Below, in pieces: positions 1 to 10,005 of a stretch of 39,389 bases of DNA. The DNA lies in the NCBI GenBank assembly GCA_022843175.1, contig JALHOE010000071.1:1-39389 (forward strand), read 5' to 3'. The notes under the pieces were generated by a model. It worked only from the letters and a program-made list of their open reading frames with translations. It searched no databases and was not told where the DNA came from. This DNA comes from Deltaproteobacteria bacterium. GTDB taxonomy: Bacteria; Myxococcota_A; Polyangia; Polyangiales; JADJMO01. Numbering within the stretch: position 1 is the stretch's first letter; the number at the start of each line of letters is the position of its first letter. Made by a program: the position numbers and the translations under genes.

Positions 1-1887
1 GCGCGGCGGCGCGCTGCTGCCGATCACCGCCGCGGCGCTGTCGCCCTGCACGACCTGCACGACCTCGAGCGCGCTCGGCTCGATCGACAGGCGCACGGCG
101 GCGGCGCCCTCGGTGCGCCGCGAGCCGCGGACCTTGCCCTCGAGCGCGCGGAAGGCTGGCGCGAGGCAGTTGGCCGCGATCTCGCTCGGGCCCTCGACGC
201 TGCCGGCGACGATCGAGTCCGCGTCGCCCGTGGCGAGCAGCTCGAACGCGGTGGCGACCGCGGCCTCGCCGCTCGTGGAGAGATCGGCGACGGCCAGCGC
301 CGGCCCGTGGAGGCCGAGGTAGATCGAGATGTGCCCGGTCGGCGAGGAGGGCACGAGGTTCGGGAAGTCGGCGGGCGGAGCGAGGCGCGGGCCCTTGTCG
401 AACACCCGAGCGAGGAACGCCGCGCTGCCGTCGGCGTCGCCGTAGCTCGTGCCCATCATCACGCCGTCCCCCGCGCGTGCACCGGCGAGGGAGGCCGCGA
501 CGGTGCCGAGGCGCGCGGCGCGATCGCGGCGACGGGCGCGCGCGGGGTCGAGACCGGCGACCGGATCGTGGTCGGTGGCGACGGGCCCAATCAGGCGCGC
601 GTTCTCGTCGTCCCGCAGCGCGCCCGCGGCCGACGTGGTGCCCATGCCGCTGACATAGACCCGGCGGTGCGGCAGGGCGGGGCCGCCGGCGACCCCGCGG
701 CGCGCGAGGGCGAGCACGGTGTCGACGCCGCCGAAGCCGAAGGAGTTGGAGAGCGCGACGTCGACGTCTGCCGCGACGCCGCCCGGCGGCACGTGCCGCA
801 GGTGCTCGCACTTGGGATCGACCTCTTCGAGGCCAGCCGTAGGCGGCAGCGTTCGATGCTTGATCGCGAGCGCGCAGAGGATGGCCTCGATGGCTCCGGC
901 GGCGCCGAGGGTGTGCCCCATCACGCCCTTGGTCGACGAAACATAAACTCTCGATACGTCTTCGCCGAGGGCGAGGAGCAGGGCGCGCGACTCCATCGCG
1001 TCGTTGAGCGGCGTGGCCGTGCCGTGCGCGTTGACGTAGCCGACCGCCGACCGATCGAGGCCCGCGCTCTCGAGCGCCCGTTGGATCGCGCGCGCCGCGA
1101 GCGCGCCGTCCTCGGATGGGTTGGTGATGTGGTGGGCCTCGGAGGTGATGCCGGCGGCGGCGAGCTCGACCTCCCACTCCGCGCCGCGGGCCAGCGCCGC
1201 CTCGGGGCGCTCGAGCACGGCGAACCCGGCGCCCTCGCCGAGCGTGAGGCCGCGCCGGTTCTTGTCGAACGGGCGCGCGGGGTTCGGGTCGACGGCGCCG
1301 AGCGCGTTGAAGCCGGTGTACGTGAGGCGACAGAGCCCGTCGGTTCCGCCGACCAGCACTGCGTCGACGACCCCGAGGTCGAGCCACGCCGCGCCGAGGG
1401 CGAAGGCGTTGGCGCCGCTCGAGCACGCCGAGCAGATCGTTCGCGCGCGCGCGAACGGACCGAGCGCCGAGACCAGGCGATCGGCCGTGGCCGAGAGCGG
1501 GTGCGCGAGCATCTCGGGGTTGGGGATGCGCTGGCTCGGGTCGGCGTGCATGCGCGCGAGCAGCTGCTCGGTCTCGAACATGCCGCCCGTGGTGCCGCCG
1601 ACGATCAGGCCGACGCGGTGCTTCGTTGGGTCGATGCCGGCCTCGGCGAGCGCCTCGCGCGCGGCGTCGTAGGCCATGGTGTCGCTGCGCGACCACGGCG
1701 CGCCGGACTGCGCGGTGCGGGGGACGAGCCCCTTCACCTCGGCTGCGATCGACGCGCGCTGCCCGGTGACGTCGAACAGGGTGACCGGCCCGATGCCGCG
1801 CTCGCCCCGCGCGATGCGCGGCCACGCCTCGGCCACCGAGCGGCCCACGGCGCAGACCATCCCCGTGCCCGTGAGCGCGACGCGCAC
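1..1887 (-). CDS. Beta-ketoacyl-ACP synthase fused to a degenerate second ketosynthase domain (partial, C-terminus off window)
   Basis: The minus frame is open from a GTG at 1887 to the left edge (629 residues, no stop). Residues 1-400 are a complete FabF-type condensing enzyme: N-terminal VRVALTGTGMVCAVG, nucleophile in ACSSG (Cys155), the HGT His (288) and GHTLGAAG His (325), and the closing NSFGFGG near residue 381. It should condense malonyl-ACP onto an acyl-ACP in the cytoplasm. From residue about 408 a second thiolase-like copy begins (RRVYVSGMGTTSAAG); at its nucleophile position it reads ADLSTSGEAAV, so Ser537 replaces Cys. That resembles chain-length-factor or decarboxylase-type KS partners. 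The GTG lies 2 bases after the stop of the ACP gene, so the two are one operon. Whether it makes a polyene, a polyketide or a specialised fatty acid cannot be told from this window. Confidence 0.88.
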   Translation of the reverse strand, partial: MRVALTGTGMVCAVGRSVAEAWPRIARGERGIGPVTLFDVTGQRASIAAEVKGLVPRTAQSGAPWSRSDTMAYDAAREALAEAGIDPTKHRVGLIVGGTTGGMFETEQLLARMHADPSQRIPNPEMLAHPLSATADRLVSALGPFARARTICSACSSGANAFALGAAWLDLGVVDAVLVGGTDGLCRLTYTGFNALGAVDPNPARPFDKNRRGLTLGEGAGFAVLERPEAALARGAEWEVELAAAGITSEAHHITNPSEDGALAARAIQRALESAGLDRSAVGYVNAHGTATPLNDAMESRALLLALGEDVSRVYVSSTKGVMGHTLGAAGAIEAILCALAIKHRTLPPTAGLEEVDPKCEHLRHVPPGGVAADVDVALSNSFGFGGVDTVLALARRGVAGGPALPHRRVYVSGMGTTSAAGALRDDENARLIGPVATDHDPVAGLDPARARRRDRAARLGTVAASLAGARAGDGVMMGTSYGDADGSAAFLARVFDKGPRLAPPADFPNLVPSSPTGHISIYLGLHGPALAVADLSTSGEAAVATAFELLATGDADSIVAGSVEGPSEIAANCLAPAFRALEGKVRGSRRTEGAAAVRLSIEPSALEVVQVVQGDSAAAVIGSSAPPR

Positions 1888-1889
1888 GA

Positions 1890-2168
1890 CTACTTCGACG
1901 AACGGTGGTTCGAGACCCAGTCCGCGAGCGCGTTGACGGACGCGAACGCGGTGCGCCCGTCGGGCCCCTCGGGGATGCGCACGGCGTACTGCTCCTCGAT
2001 CGACATCGCGAGCTGGAGCGCGTCGAGGGAATCGAGCCCGAGGCCCTCGCCGAAGAGCGGGGCGTCGTCGACGATGCTCGCCGGGTCGCGGCCCTCGAGG
2101 TTCAACTCGCGGACAATCAGCGCTTTGAGCTCGGCGCGCAGGGACTCGGGCGACTCCGTTTGGGACAT
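1890..2168 (-). CDS. Acyl carrier protein
   Basis: A 92-residue acidic protein starting MSQTESPESLRAELKALIV. The phosphopantetheine attachment motif is GLDSLDALQLAM, with Ser47 as the modified residue. It would carry acyl intermediates as thioesters to the adjoining ketosynthase. The frame is open further upstream (to 2525), but that extension is Pro/Thr-rich, antisense to the glycine-zipper gene and unlike any ACP, so ATG 2168 is chosen; homology starts right there. The stop is 2 bases before the ketosynthase GTG. This is probably a pathway-specific ACP, not the housekeeping AcpP: it sits beside an unusual double KS, and no fabD/fabG flank it. Confidence 0.9.
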   Translation of the reverse strand: MSQTESPESLRAELKALIVRELNLEGRDPASIVDDAPLFGEGLGLDSLDALQLAMSIEEQYAVRIPEGPDGRTAFASVNALADWVSNHRSSK

Positions 2169-2232
2169 CGAGGAGGCCCCCCAAGTAGCACGCGCGCGGC
2201 GACGGGGAAACCTGTTGTACCCTCGGGGGCCC

Positions 2233-2850
2233 ATGCCCCGGCTCCTCGCAGGCTCAGCCCTCATTGCCCTCATTTCCACGCTCGCCACCACGCACGCGAG
2301 CGCGGCGGAAGAATCGTACGAATGGCGAAAGGAGACCGGCGGCACGCACGGTAGCCAGGTCGCTTCGTCCGAGTGGCTGCCGATCATGATCGGCGCGGCC
2401 GGCGGCGTCGTCGCCGGTGGATTGACCGGGATAGCCTTCGACGACGCGCAGCCCGCGGTGATCGGCCCGATCGTCGGCGGCGTCATCGGCGGCGTGTCCG
2501 GCGGCGCGGCCGGCTCGTGGCTCATTCGCGCTTACCGCGATCAGGACACGCGCCTCGCGGGAACGGTGACCGGCCTCGGCGTCGGCGCGGGCCTCGGCGT
2601 CATCCTCTTCGCGAAGGTGGACGCCGACGGTCGTCCGCTCGAGATCATCGGCAAGTTCGGCGCGCTCGTGATCGGCCCGGTGGTCGGCGCGCTGATCGGT
2701 CGCCACCTCGCGACCCAGCAGATGGGCCGCATCCCCGACGAGAAGGCGCCCCCGCCGCCCCCGCCCGTCTCGCTCGTTCCCTCGGTCAACCCGGTCATCA
2801 CCCGCGGCATCGCCACCGGCATGACCTTCGGCCTCGACGCGACGTTCTAA
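2233..2850 (+). CDS. Exported glycine-zipper membrane protein
   Basis: A 205-residue protein with an N-terminal signal peptide (MPRLLAGSALIALISTLATT, probable cleavage after HASA). Gly/Ala-rich hydrophobic stretches follow (IMIGAAGGVVAGGLTG, VIGPIVGGVIGGVSGGAAG, GLGVGAGLGVILF, ALVIGPVVGALIG), the pattern of glycine-zipper proteins that pack tightly in membranes. A Pro-rich segment (seven prolines around residue 172) precedes a C-terminus ending in aromatic Phe (GLDATF), as in some outer-membrane proteins. It is divergent from the ACP gene. The frame is open much further upstream, but that part is antisense to the ketosynthase; ATG 2233 gives the signal peptide. Function unknown. Confidence 0.75.
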   Translation: MPRLLAGSALIALISTLATTHASAAEESYEWRKETGGTHGSQVASSEWLPIMIGAAGGVVAGGLTGIAFDDAQPAVIGPIVGGVIGGVSGGAAGSWLIRAYRDQDTRLAGTVTGLGVGAGLGVILFAKVDADGRPLEIIGKFGALVIGPVVGALIGRHLATQQMGRIPDEKAPPPPPPVSLVPSVNPVITRGIATGMTFGLDATF

Positions 2851-2864
2851 TCGCCATCACGCCG

Positions 2865-2946
2865 GAGCCGCGAGCGTAAGCGAGCGGGTTGTCACGGGTT
2901 GTCGCGGGTTGTCCCGTTCGACAACCCGCTCCCTGACGGTCGCGGC

Positions 2947-2948
<2 letters not shown>
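2865..2948. repeat. Palindromic repeat, copy 1 (REP-like), with triplicated GGGTTGTC
   Basis: Two 29-base arms (2865-2893 and 2920-2948) are near-perfect inverted copies beginning GAGCCGCGAGCGTAAGCGAG and ending GGGTTGTC. In the spacer, GGGTTGTC recurs with a 10-base period (2886, 2896, 2906). The element fills the gap between the convergent ends of the glycine-zipper gene and purB, and its right edge supplies two bases of the purB stop codon. Related copies lie at 25014 and 26158. A strong RNA hairpin here could end transcription from both sides. Confidence 0.85.
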
Positions 2949-4896
<1,948 letters not shown>

Positions 4897-4937
4897 GCCT
4901 CACCCCACCGCCGCGCTCGCGGCGAATCACGGTCGCG

Positions 4938-4957
4938 CTCGGGGACCACTCCCCGAG
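4938..4957 (+). terminator. Perfect 8-bp hairpin between rpmE and the DUF1385 gene
   Basis: CTCGGGGA, loop CCAC, TCCCCGAG form a perfect stem-loop in the 88-bp gap. There is no U-run after it, so it could be a partial attenuator, an RNA-processing or stability element, or a weak terminator that separates L31 output from the downstream genes. TAGGTT (4972-4977) just after it might be a -10 element, without a clear -35. Confidence 0.5.
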
Positions 4958-4984
4958 TCGCAGCCCGGTGCTAGGTTCTCGCTC

Positions 4985-6124
4985 ATGTCCGAAGCAAAGC
5001 CCGAGAACGGTACCGCCGCCCGTCCCTACATCGGCGGCCAGGCCGTGCTCGAGGGCGTGATGATGCGATCGCCGAGCTCGTTCGCGGTCGCCGTCCGCCG
5101 CGCGGACGGCTCGATCTCGATCCGCGAGCGCCCCGTCACCGGCGGCGTGTCCAAGTGGGCGAAGATCCCGCTCGCGCGCGGCGTGGCCACGCTCGTCGAG
5201 TCGCTCAAGCTCGGCAGCGAGGCGCTGAAGTTCAGCGCCACCCTCTACGAGAAGGACATGGAGGCCGCCGAGAAGGCGTCGAGCGTGCTCAGCACGCTCA
5301 CCCTCCCGTTCAAGGCGTTCGGCCTCGCGCTCGCCAACCTCGTCACCCGGGCCGACACCGAGCCGAGCGGCGCATCTACCGAAGAGAGCCGCGCGCCCAA
5401 CACGGGCGCCATCCTCACCATCGTCGCCGTGGCGTTCATGATCGCGCTCCCGCAGCTCCTCGCGTGGGGCGCGTCGTCGTTGTTCGGCTGGCAGCTCGAT
5501 CTCCGCAGCCCCAAGTTTCAGCTGCTCACCGGCGTCTTCAAGCTCATCGTCGTGCTCGGCTACCTGCTGCTCATCCGCCGCGTCGCCGAGATCCGGCGCG
5601 TCTTCCAGTACCACGGCGCAGAGCACAAAACGATCAGCACCTACGAGGCCAACGAAGACCTGGTCGTCGAGAACGCGCGCAAGAAGACGACGCTTCATCC
5701 GCGCTGCGGCACCACGTTCCTCGTCCTCACGGTGCTCGTCTCGATCGTCGTGTGGACGGCCCTCGGCCCGCTCCTCCCGCAGATCAAGGGGCCGAAGATC
5801 GTCGAGCAGCTCGCCTTCATCGCGATGAAGGTCCCCTTCCTCCCGGTGCTCGCGGCGATCACGTTCGAGCTCCAGCGCTTCACCGCGCGCTACTGCGTCA
5901 CCGGGCCGGGGCGGCTGCTCCTGGTGCCCGGCTTTCTCGTGCAGAAGATCACCACCATCGAGCCCGACGACGACCAGCTCGAGATCGCGCTCGCCTCCAT
6001 GCGCGCGACGCTCTGGCGTGAGAACGTCGGCACCGAGAAGGCGCTCCCCGGCGACGACGCCGAGATCCTCGCCTTCCCGAGCTATGCATCTTTGGTCGAG
6101 GCCAAAGACCTGCGCGCCGCCTGA
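4985..6124 (+). CDS. DUF1385 family membrane protein (YqhQ-like)
   Basis: A 379-residue protein. The N-terminal family signature is YIGGQAVLEGVMMRSP (residues about 15-30), and the conserved core contains RVFQYHGAEHKTISTYE and TTLHPRCGTTFLVL, with invariant His, Glu and Cys residues that suggest metal or redox chemistry. Four to five hydrophobic segments are visible (around AILTIVAVAFMIALPQLLAW, LLTGVFKLIVVLGYLLLI, TFLVLTVLVSIVVW and VPFLPVLAAITF), so it is an inner-membrane protein. Biochemical function is not established for the family. It is commonly found next to rpmE and prfA, as here; prfA starts 2 bases after its stop. Confidence 0.9.
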   Translation: MSEAKPENGTAARPYIGGQAVLEGVMMRSPSSFAVAVRRADGSISIRERPVTGGVSKWAKIPLARGVATLVESLKLGSEALKFSATLYEKDMEAAEKASSVLSTLTLPFKAFGLALANLVTRADTEPSGASTEESRAPNTGAILTIVAVAFMIALPQLLAWGASSLFGWQLDLRSPKFQLLTGVFKLIVVLGYLLLIRRVAEIRRVFQYHGAEHKTISTYEANEDLVVENARKKTTLHPRCGTTFLVLTVLVSIVVWTALGPLLPQIKGPKIVEQLAFIAMKVPFLPVLAAITFELQRFTARYCVTGPGRLLLVPGFLVQKITTIEPDDDQLEIALASMRATLWRENVGTEKALPGDDAEILAFPSYASLVEAKDLRAA

Positions 6125-6126
6125 GC

Positions 6127-7260
6127 ATGCTCCCCGTCGACAAGCTCGGATCGATCGCTCGGCGCTATCACGAGCTCGAGGACATGCTCTGTCGTCCCGA
6201 GATCGTCGGCGACCGCTCGGCGTTCCAAAAGCTGTCCAAGGAGCGGAGCGAGCTCGAGCCCGTCGCCCACGCGTTCGAGGAGTACGACGCGCTCACCAAG
6301 GACATCCACAGCAGCGAGGCCGCGCTCAACGACCCGGAGCTGCGCGAGCTCGCCGAGGCCGAGCTGCCCGAGCTGCAAGAGAAGAAGCGCTCGCTCGAGG
6401 ACAACATCCGGCTGCTGCTCCTGCCCACCGACCCGAGCGACCAGAAGAACGTCATCCTCGAGATCCGCGCCGGCGAGGGCGGCGAGGAGGCGGCGTTGTT
6501 CGCGGCCGACCTCTTCAAGATGTACGCGAAATACGCCGAGAACCGCGGGTGGAAGCTCGACGTAATGAGCATCAGCGACGCCTCGGCCGGCGGCTACAAA
6601 GAGGTCATCGCGCTCGTCAGCGGACGCCCGACCGACGGCAAGAACGGCGTCTACTCCCAGCTCCGCTTCGAGGGCGGCGTCCACCGTGTGCAGCGCGTGC
6701 CGGCCACCGAGGCGCAGGGCCGCATCCACACCTCCACCGCCACCGTCGCCGTGCTCCCCGAGGCCGAGGACGTCGACGTCCACATCGACGAGGCGAAGGA
6801 CCTCGAGATCTCGATCGCCGCCAGCGGCGGACCGGGCGGGCAGGGCGTCAACACCACGAACAGCGCGGTGCAAATCCTCCACAAGCCCTCCGGCATCATC
6901 GTGAAGTGCCAGGACGAACGCTCGCAGATCAAGAACAAGGCGAAGGCGCTCAAGGTCCTTCGCTCGCGCCTGCTCGACATCGAGCGCGAGAAGGCCGACG
7001 CGGCCGTCGCGGCCGAGCGTCGCGGCATGGTGTCGACCGGTGAGCGCTCGATGAAGGTGCGCACCTACAACTATCCGCAGAACCGAGTGACCGACCACCG
7101 GATCAAGCTCACCCTCAACAAGCTCGAGCGGATCGTCGCGGGCGACCTCAGCGAGATCATCTCTGCACTGCAGTCGCACCGGCAGGCCGAGCTGCTCCGC
7201 GCCGGCGGGCTCGATGGCGGGGCCGCGCCGATGATGGCAGGCGACGACGACGACGGATGA
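6127..7260 (+). CDS. prfA: Peptide chain release factor 1
   Basis: A 377-residue class I release factor. The GGQ motif that reaches the peptidyl-transferase centre is at 237-239 (SGGPGGQGVNTTNSAV). The stop-codon-reading tripeptide is PAT (192-194, in RVPATEAQGRIHTS), which marks RF1 (UAA/UAG) rather than RF2 (SPF). The N-terminal coiled domain and the EIRAGEGGEEAALFAADL segment are complete. The C-terminus is Gly/Asp-rich (AGDDDDG) and slightly longer than usual. The gene most often found after prfA, prmC (the methylase for the GGQ glutamine), is not here; a V4R-like gene overlaps the end instead. Confidence 0.97.
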   Translation: MLPVDKLGSIARRYHELEDMLCRPEIVGDRSAFQKLSKERSELEPVAHAFEEYDALTKDIHSSEAALNDPELRELAEAELPELQEKKRSLEDNIRLLLLPTDPSDQKNVILEIRAGEGGEEAALFAADLFKMYAKYAENRGWKLDVMSISDASAGGYKEVIALVSGRPTDGKNGVYSQLRFEGGVHRVQRVPATEAQGRIHTSTATVAVLPEAEDVDVHIDEAKDLEISIAASGGPGGQGVNTTNSAVQILHKPSGIIVKCQDERSQIKNKAKALKVLRSRLLDIEREKADAAVAAERRGMVSTGERSMKVRTYNYPQNRVTDHRIKLTLNKLERIVAGDLSEIISALQSHRQAELLRAGGLDGGAAPMMAGDDDDG

Positions 7261-7859
7261 CCGACTCGTCCGGCCAGATCCCGACGGGGAACTTCCGCGG
7301 CACCGCCAGCCTCGGCAGCGTCGACTACTTCGTCCGCCGGTACGGCCCCGCGGCGGTGCACCAGGTGATCGCCAAGCTCTCGCCCGCGTCGCGTGCGTAC
7401 GTGACGCCCAACGCTCCGAGCATGGGGATGCTCGCCGCCCGCAAGTATCCCTACGCGTTCATCGGCGAGCTGTTCCGGGTCATGGCGCAGGTCGCGCAGG
7501 TGCCCGAGGACACGTTCATCCGCGACGCCACGCGCGCCGGCATGGACGCGACGCTCGACACCGTCGGGCGCATCCTCCTCCGCTACGCCGTCACGCCGCA
7601 GATCCTCGCGTCGCGCGCGCAGGAGCTGTGGAACAGCTTTCACGACGCTGGGATCGTCACCATTCGGGTCGTGAGCGACCACGAGTACGTCTCGGAGCTC
7701 ACCGAGTGGCCCGACCACGACGTCACGGTCTGTAAGATCGTGGCCGAGGCGCGCCGCCGCCTCATCGAACGCACCGGCAAGAAGGACGTCGAGGTCACGC
7801 GCACCCAGTGCATCGCCTGGGGCGACGACCGCTGCGTGTACCGCGTGAAGTGGGGCTAA
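7257..7859 (+). CDS. Putative V4R/DUF2378-like sensory protein
   Basis: A 200-residue soluble protein overlapping prfA by an ATGA, so translationally coupled. The C-terminal pattern EVTRTQCIAWGDDRCVYRVKW resembles the end of V4R (4-vinyl reductase/heme-NO-binding-like) folds, where two cysteines and a final basic-aromatic strand recur. The body (VDYFVRRYGPAAVHQVIAKL, then FIGELFRVMAQVA) also recalls a paralogous myxobacterial family (DUF2378). No enzymatic motif is evident; such domains usually bind small molecules or partners. The assignment rests on pattern recognition only. The stop codon is interlocked with that of the convergent lipoprotein gene. Confidence 0.5.
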   Translation: MTDSSGQIPTGNFRGTASLGSVDYFVRRYGPAAVHQVIAKLSPASRAYVTPNAPSMGMLAARKYPYAFIGELFRVMAQVAQVPEDTFIRDATRAGMDATLDTVGRILLRYAVTPQILASRAQELWNSFHDAGIVTIRVVSDHEYVSELTEWPDHDVTVCKIVAEARRRLIERTGKKDVEVTRTQCIAWGDDRCVYRVKWG

Positions 7860-8989
7860 TCGGAGTCGGGCGCCGCGTCGGTGACGGTGGAATCGGCTTC
7901 GGCGTCCGTCGCCGCGTCGGTCGCGGCATCGGCGTCGGTCCCGGCCTCGGCGTCGCCTCCGGTCTCTCCGCCCGCGTCCTTCGGCCCCGCGTCGGGGGCG
8001 CACGGATCGGGACCCGGCTTCGGCGTCGGCACGACGTTGCCGACCGAGCCGCCGACGAGCTCGACGCCGAGCCCGAGCGAGAGCGCGGCGCACGGCTCCG
8101 CGGGGTTGTGCGGCAGCTTCGCCGGCATGTCCGCGGTGCGGCCGATGTTGGTCATCACCGTCTCGTAGAGCGCCGAGCCGGGGCACAGCTTCTGGTTGGC
8201 GAGCACGCCGCTCACGACGCTCTTCACGCTCCCGATCGAGGCGTAGCCGGCGATCGTGCCGCGGTTGGAGTCGAGGTCGATGTCGATGCGGGCGCCGCTC
8301 ACCGCGATCACGCCGCGCGCGCCGGAGATGAACACCGCGGGCAGCGCGAGCTGGTCGGCGGTGCCGCTCCACACCCGCTTGCCGCCCTCGATGGTGACCG
8401 CGCCGGTGAGCGTCGCGTTCGGCTTGCCGAGATCGCCGCCCACCACCGACGTCGTGTCGATGTCCCACACGTCGCTGCCGTCGAGCGCCGCGCCGCTGCC
8501 GCGCGCCCTGGCCGCGAACAGCTGGCCGTTCGCGGGACCGGCGCCGGCTGGCATGTCCGAGACGCGCACGATCAGGGTGAGCGCGCCCTTCTTGATCCCG
8601 TCGCCGATCTTCACCTCGGCCTGCGGGTCGAGCGCGCGAATCATCGGGATCAACTTGCTGCCGAAGTTGTTGTCGATGCAGCTGTCGCCGTCGGTGAGCG
8701 TGTCGGCCTCGCTGCCGGCGATGCGCTGGCAGGTCCCCTTGGACGACTCGCTGTCGGCCGCGGACGTGCACACCCCGTCGAGGTTGAAGCCGTACTGCTT
8801 CCACGCCTCGGTGGTCGGCTCGCCGTCGGGCCGGGTGATCCCGAGCCGAAAGAACGACACCGCGAACACCCGCGTCGCGGCGGACGGAGTGTCGACCGTC
8901 GCGTCGGCGGCCGGTCGCGCCACCTCCTTCTCTGTGCCACACGCGCATGCGAGCAGGGCGAGGACGAAAGGGGCGGCGAGGGCGCGCAC
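7856..8989 (-). CDS. Lipoprotein of unknown function with Asp/Ala-rich C-terminus
   Basis: A 377-residue predicted lipoprotein. GTG 8989 gives VRALAAPFVLALLACACG, a signal peptide with lipobox LLAC (Cys15). The open frame upstream to 9340 is antisense to the next gene and is rejected. The mature part has conserved-looking segments (FAVSFFRLGITRPDGEPTTEAWKQYGF) and several Cys, and a predicted beta-rich region (GAVTIEGGKRVWSGTADQLALP). The last 50 residues are low-complexity Asp, Ala, Thr and Gly (DADAATDAATDAEAD). This style is common in Myxococcota surface lipoproteins. No enzymatic motif was recognised. It is divergent from the 9081 gene. Confidence 0.75.
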   Translation of the reverse strand: MRALAAPFVLALLACACGTEKEVARPAADATVDTPSAATRVFAVSFFRLGITRPDGEPTTEAWKQYGFNLDGVCTSAADSESSKGTCQRIAGSEADTLTDGDSCIDNNFGSKLIPMIRALDPQAEVKIGDGIKKGALTLIVRVSDMPAGAGPANGQLFAARARGSGAALDGSDVWDIDTTSVVGGDLGKPNATLTGAVTIEGGKRVWSGTADQLALPAVFISGARGVIAVSGARIDIDLDSNRGTIAGYASIGSVKSVVSGVLANQKLCPGSALYETVMTNIGRTADMPAKLPHNPAEPCAALSLGLGVELVGGSVGNVVPTPKPGPDPCAPDAGPKDAGGETGGDAEAGTDADAATDAATDAEADSTVTDAAPDSD

Positions 8990-9022
8990 GGGCCCAGTGT
9001 ACCGTCCTTGCGTTGGCGCGGG

Positions 9023-9051
9023 TTGTGCCAACTCGGCCCGATCTGTAGAGT
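9023..9051 (+). promoter_or_regulatory. Candidate sigma-70 promoter for the 9081 gene
   Basis: TTGTGC (9023-9028) and TAGAGT (9046-9051) are separated by 17 bases, 29 bases before the ATG, with a GAGGTGA ribosome-binding site in between. It lies in the 91-bp divergent region with the lipoprotein gene. Predicted by eye. Confidence 0.45.
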
Positions 9052-9080
9052 GGCGCCGCTCCAACCGCGAGGTGACCTCG

Positions 9081-10001
9081 ATGCGCGTCCGCTCCTTCGC
9101 TTCTCCCGCCCTTCTCTTGTCGCTCCTTGCGTTCGCGCCCGTCGCGTCCGCGCAGGCCACCGAAGAAAAGAAAGACGACGCCAAGAAGGCCGAAACGGCG
9201 CCCGCCGCCGAGCCCAAGAAGGACGCCCCGGCGGCCGCCAAGAAGGACGAGGACGAGAAGGAGCCCGTCACCAAGGCCCACGTCGGCCCGGTCGAGGAAG
9301 AGAAGGTCTCGTCCAGCGATCCCCGTGAAGAGGCGGGCAAGACCTACTACTTCGTCGGCCTGCGCTACCGGCAGACGTTCCTCCCCAAGTTCATGCTCGG
9401 CCTGTTCGTGGCCGGCGGTCCGAGCACCGTGTCGATCCCGAGCTTCGGCATCGAGGGCACGATGCGGAAGGACGGCTTCGACACCACGCTGCACCTCACC
9501 TACGCCGACTGGGGCATGGAGCCCTTCCCCTTCAAGGGCAAGGACGAGGCGAACACCGCGTGGGAGATCGTCGAGTCGAGGCTCAAGCTGATCAACATCG
9601 GCGTCGACCTCCTGTGGGGCACCGAGTTCAGCAAGATGGTGTCGTTCCAGTACGGCATCACCGCTGGCCTCTCCGCCGTCATCGGCGATCTCGCGCGCGT
9701 TCAGGGCCGCCCGAAGGCCGGCACCAACCCCGACGAGCCCGACAACATCGAGAAGTGCCCGGGCGCCAACGGCCAGCCGAGCGCGCCCGACCAATACTGC
9801 GCCCGCGACAACGACCACTACGGCGACTACACCGAGAAGTCGTGGTTCAACGGCGGCAAGAAGCCGAACATCTACGCGTCGTTCGGCCCGCAGCTCGGCT
9901 TCCGCTTCAAGCCGGTCAAGCAGTTCATGACCCGGGTCTTCTTCGGATGGGACCTCTTCAGCGGCCCGTTCTTCGGCATCAACGGCAACTACGGCCTCTA
10001 A
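9081..10001 (+). CDS. Putative outer-membrane beta-barrel protein with charged N-terminal linker
   Basis: A 306-residue exported protein. The signal peptide is MRVRSFASPALLLSLLAFAP with probable cleavage after VASA. A 60-residue Lys/Ala/Glu/Asp linker follows (EEKKDDAKKAE, AAAKKDEDEKEP), perhaps disordered in the periplasm. The remaining 220 residues show alternating amphipathic strands (TYYFVGLRYRQTFLP, DTTLHLTYADWG, RLKLINIGVDLLWG, QYGITAGLSAVIG) and the barrel ends FFGINGNYGL. One disulphide may join CPGANG and QYCARDN. An ATG with GAGGTGA upstream fixes the start. The kinase/sigma-54 gene begins 4 bases after the stop, so the two are probably co-transcribed. Confidence 0.72.
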   Translation: MRVRSFASPALLLSLLAFAPVASAQATEEKKDDAKKAETAPAAEPKKDAPAAAKKDEDEKEPVTKAHVGPVEEEKVSSSDPREEAGKTYYFVGLRYRQTFLPKFMLGLFVAGGPSTVSIPSFGIEGTMRKDGFDTTLHLTYADWGMEPFPFKGKDEANTAWEIVESRLKLINIGVDLLWGTEFSKMVSFQYGITAGLSAVIGDLARVQGRPKAGTNPDEPDNIEKCPGANGQPSAPDQYCARDNDHYGDYTEKSWFNGGKKPNIYASFGPQLGFRFKPVKQFMTRVFFGWDLFSGPFFGINGNYGL

Positions 10002-10005
10002 GAGC

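Noticed and set aside
307-2232. Long plus-strand open frame, continuous with the glycine-zipper gene
   Set aside because: It is antisense to the ketosynthase and ACP genes, Arg/Glu/Gly-biased and matches no family; high GC leaves opposite frames open.
7071-9818. 915-codon minus-strand open frame
   Set aside because: Shadow of prfA, the lipoprotein and the outer-membrane gene in another frame; composition is repetitive Arg/Ala/Val with no motifs.
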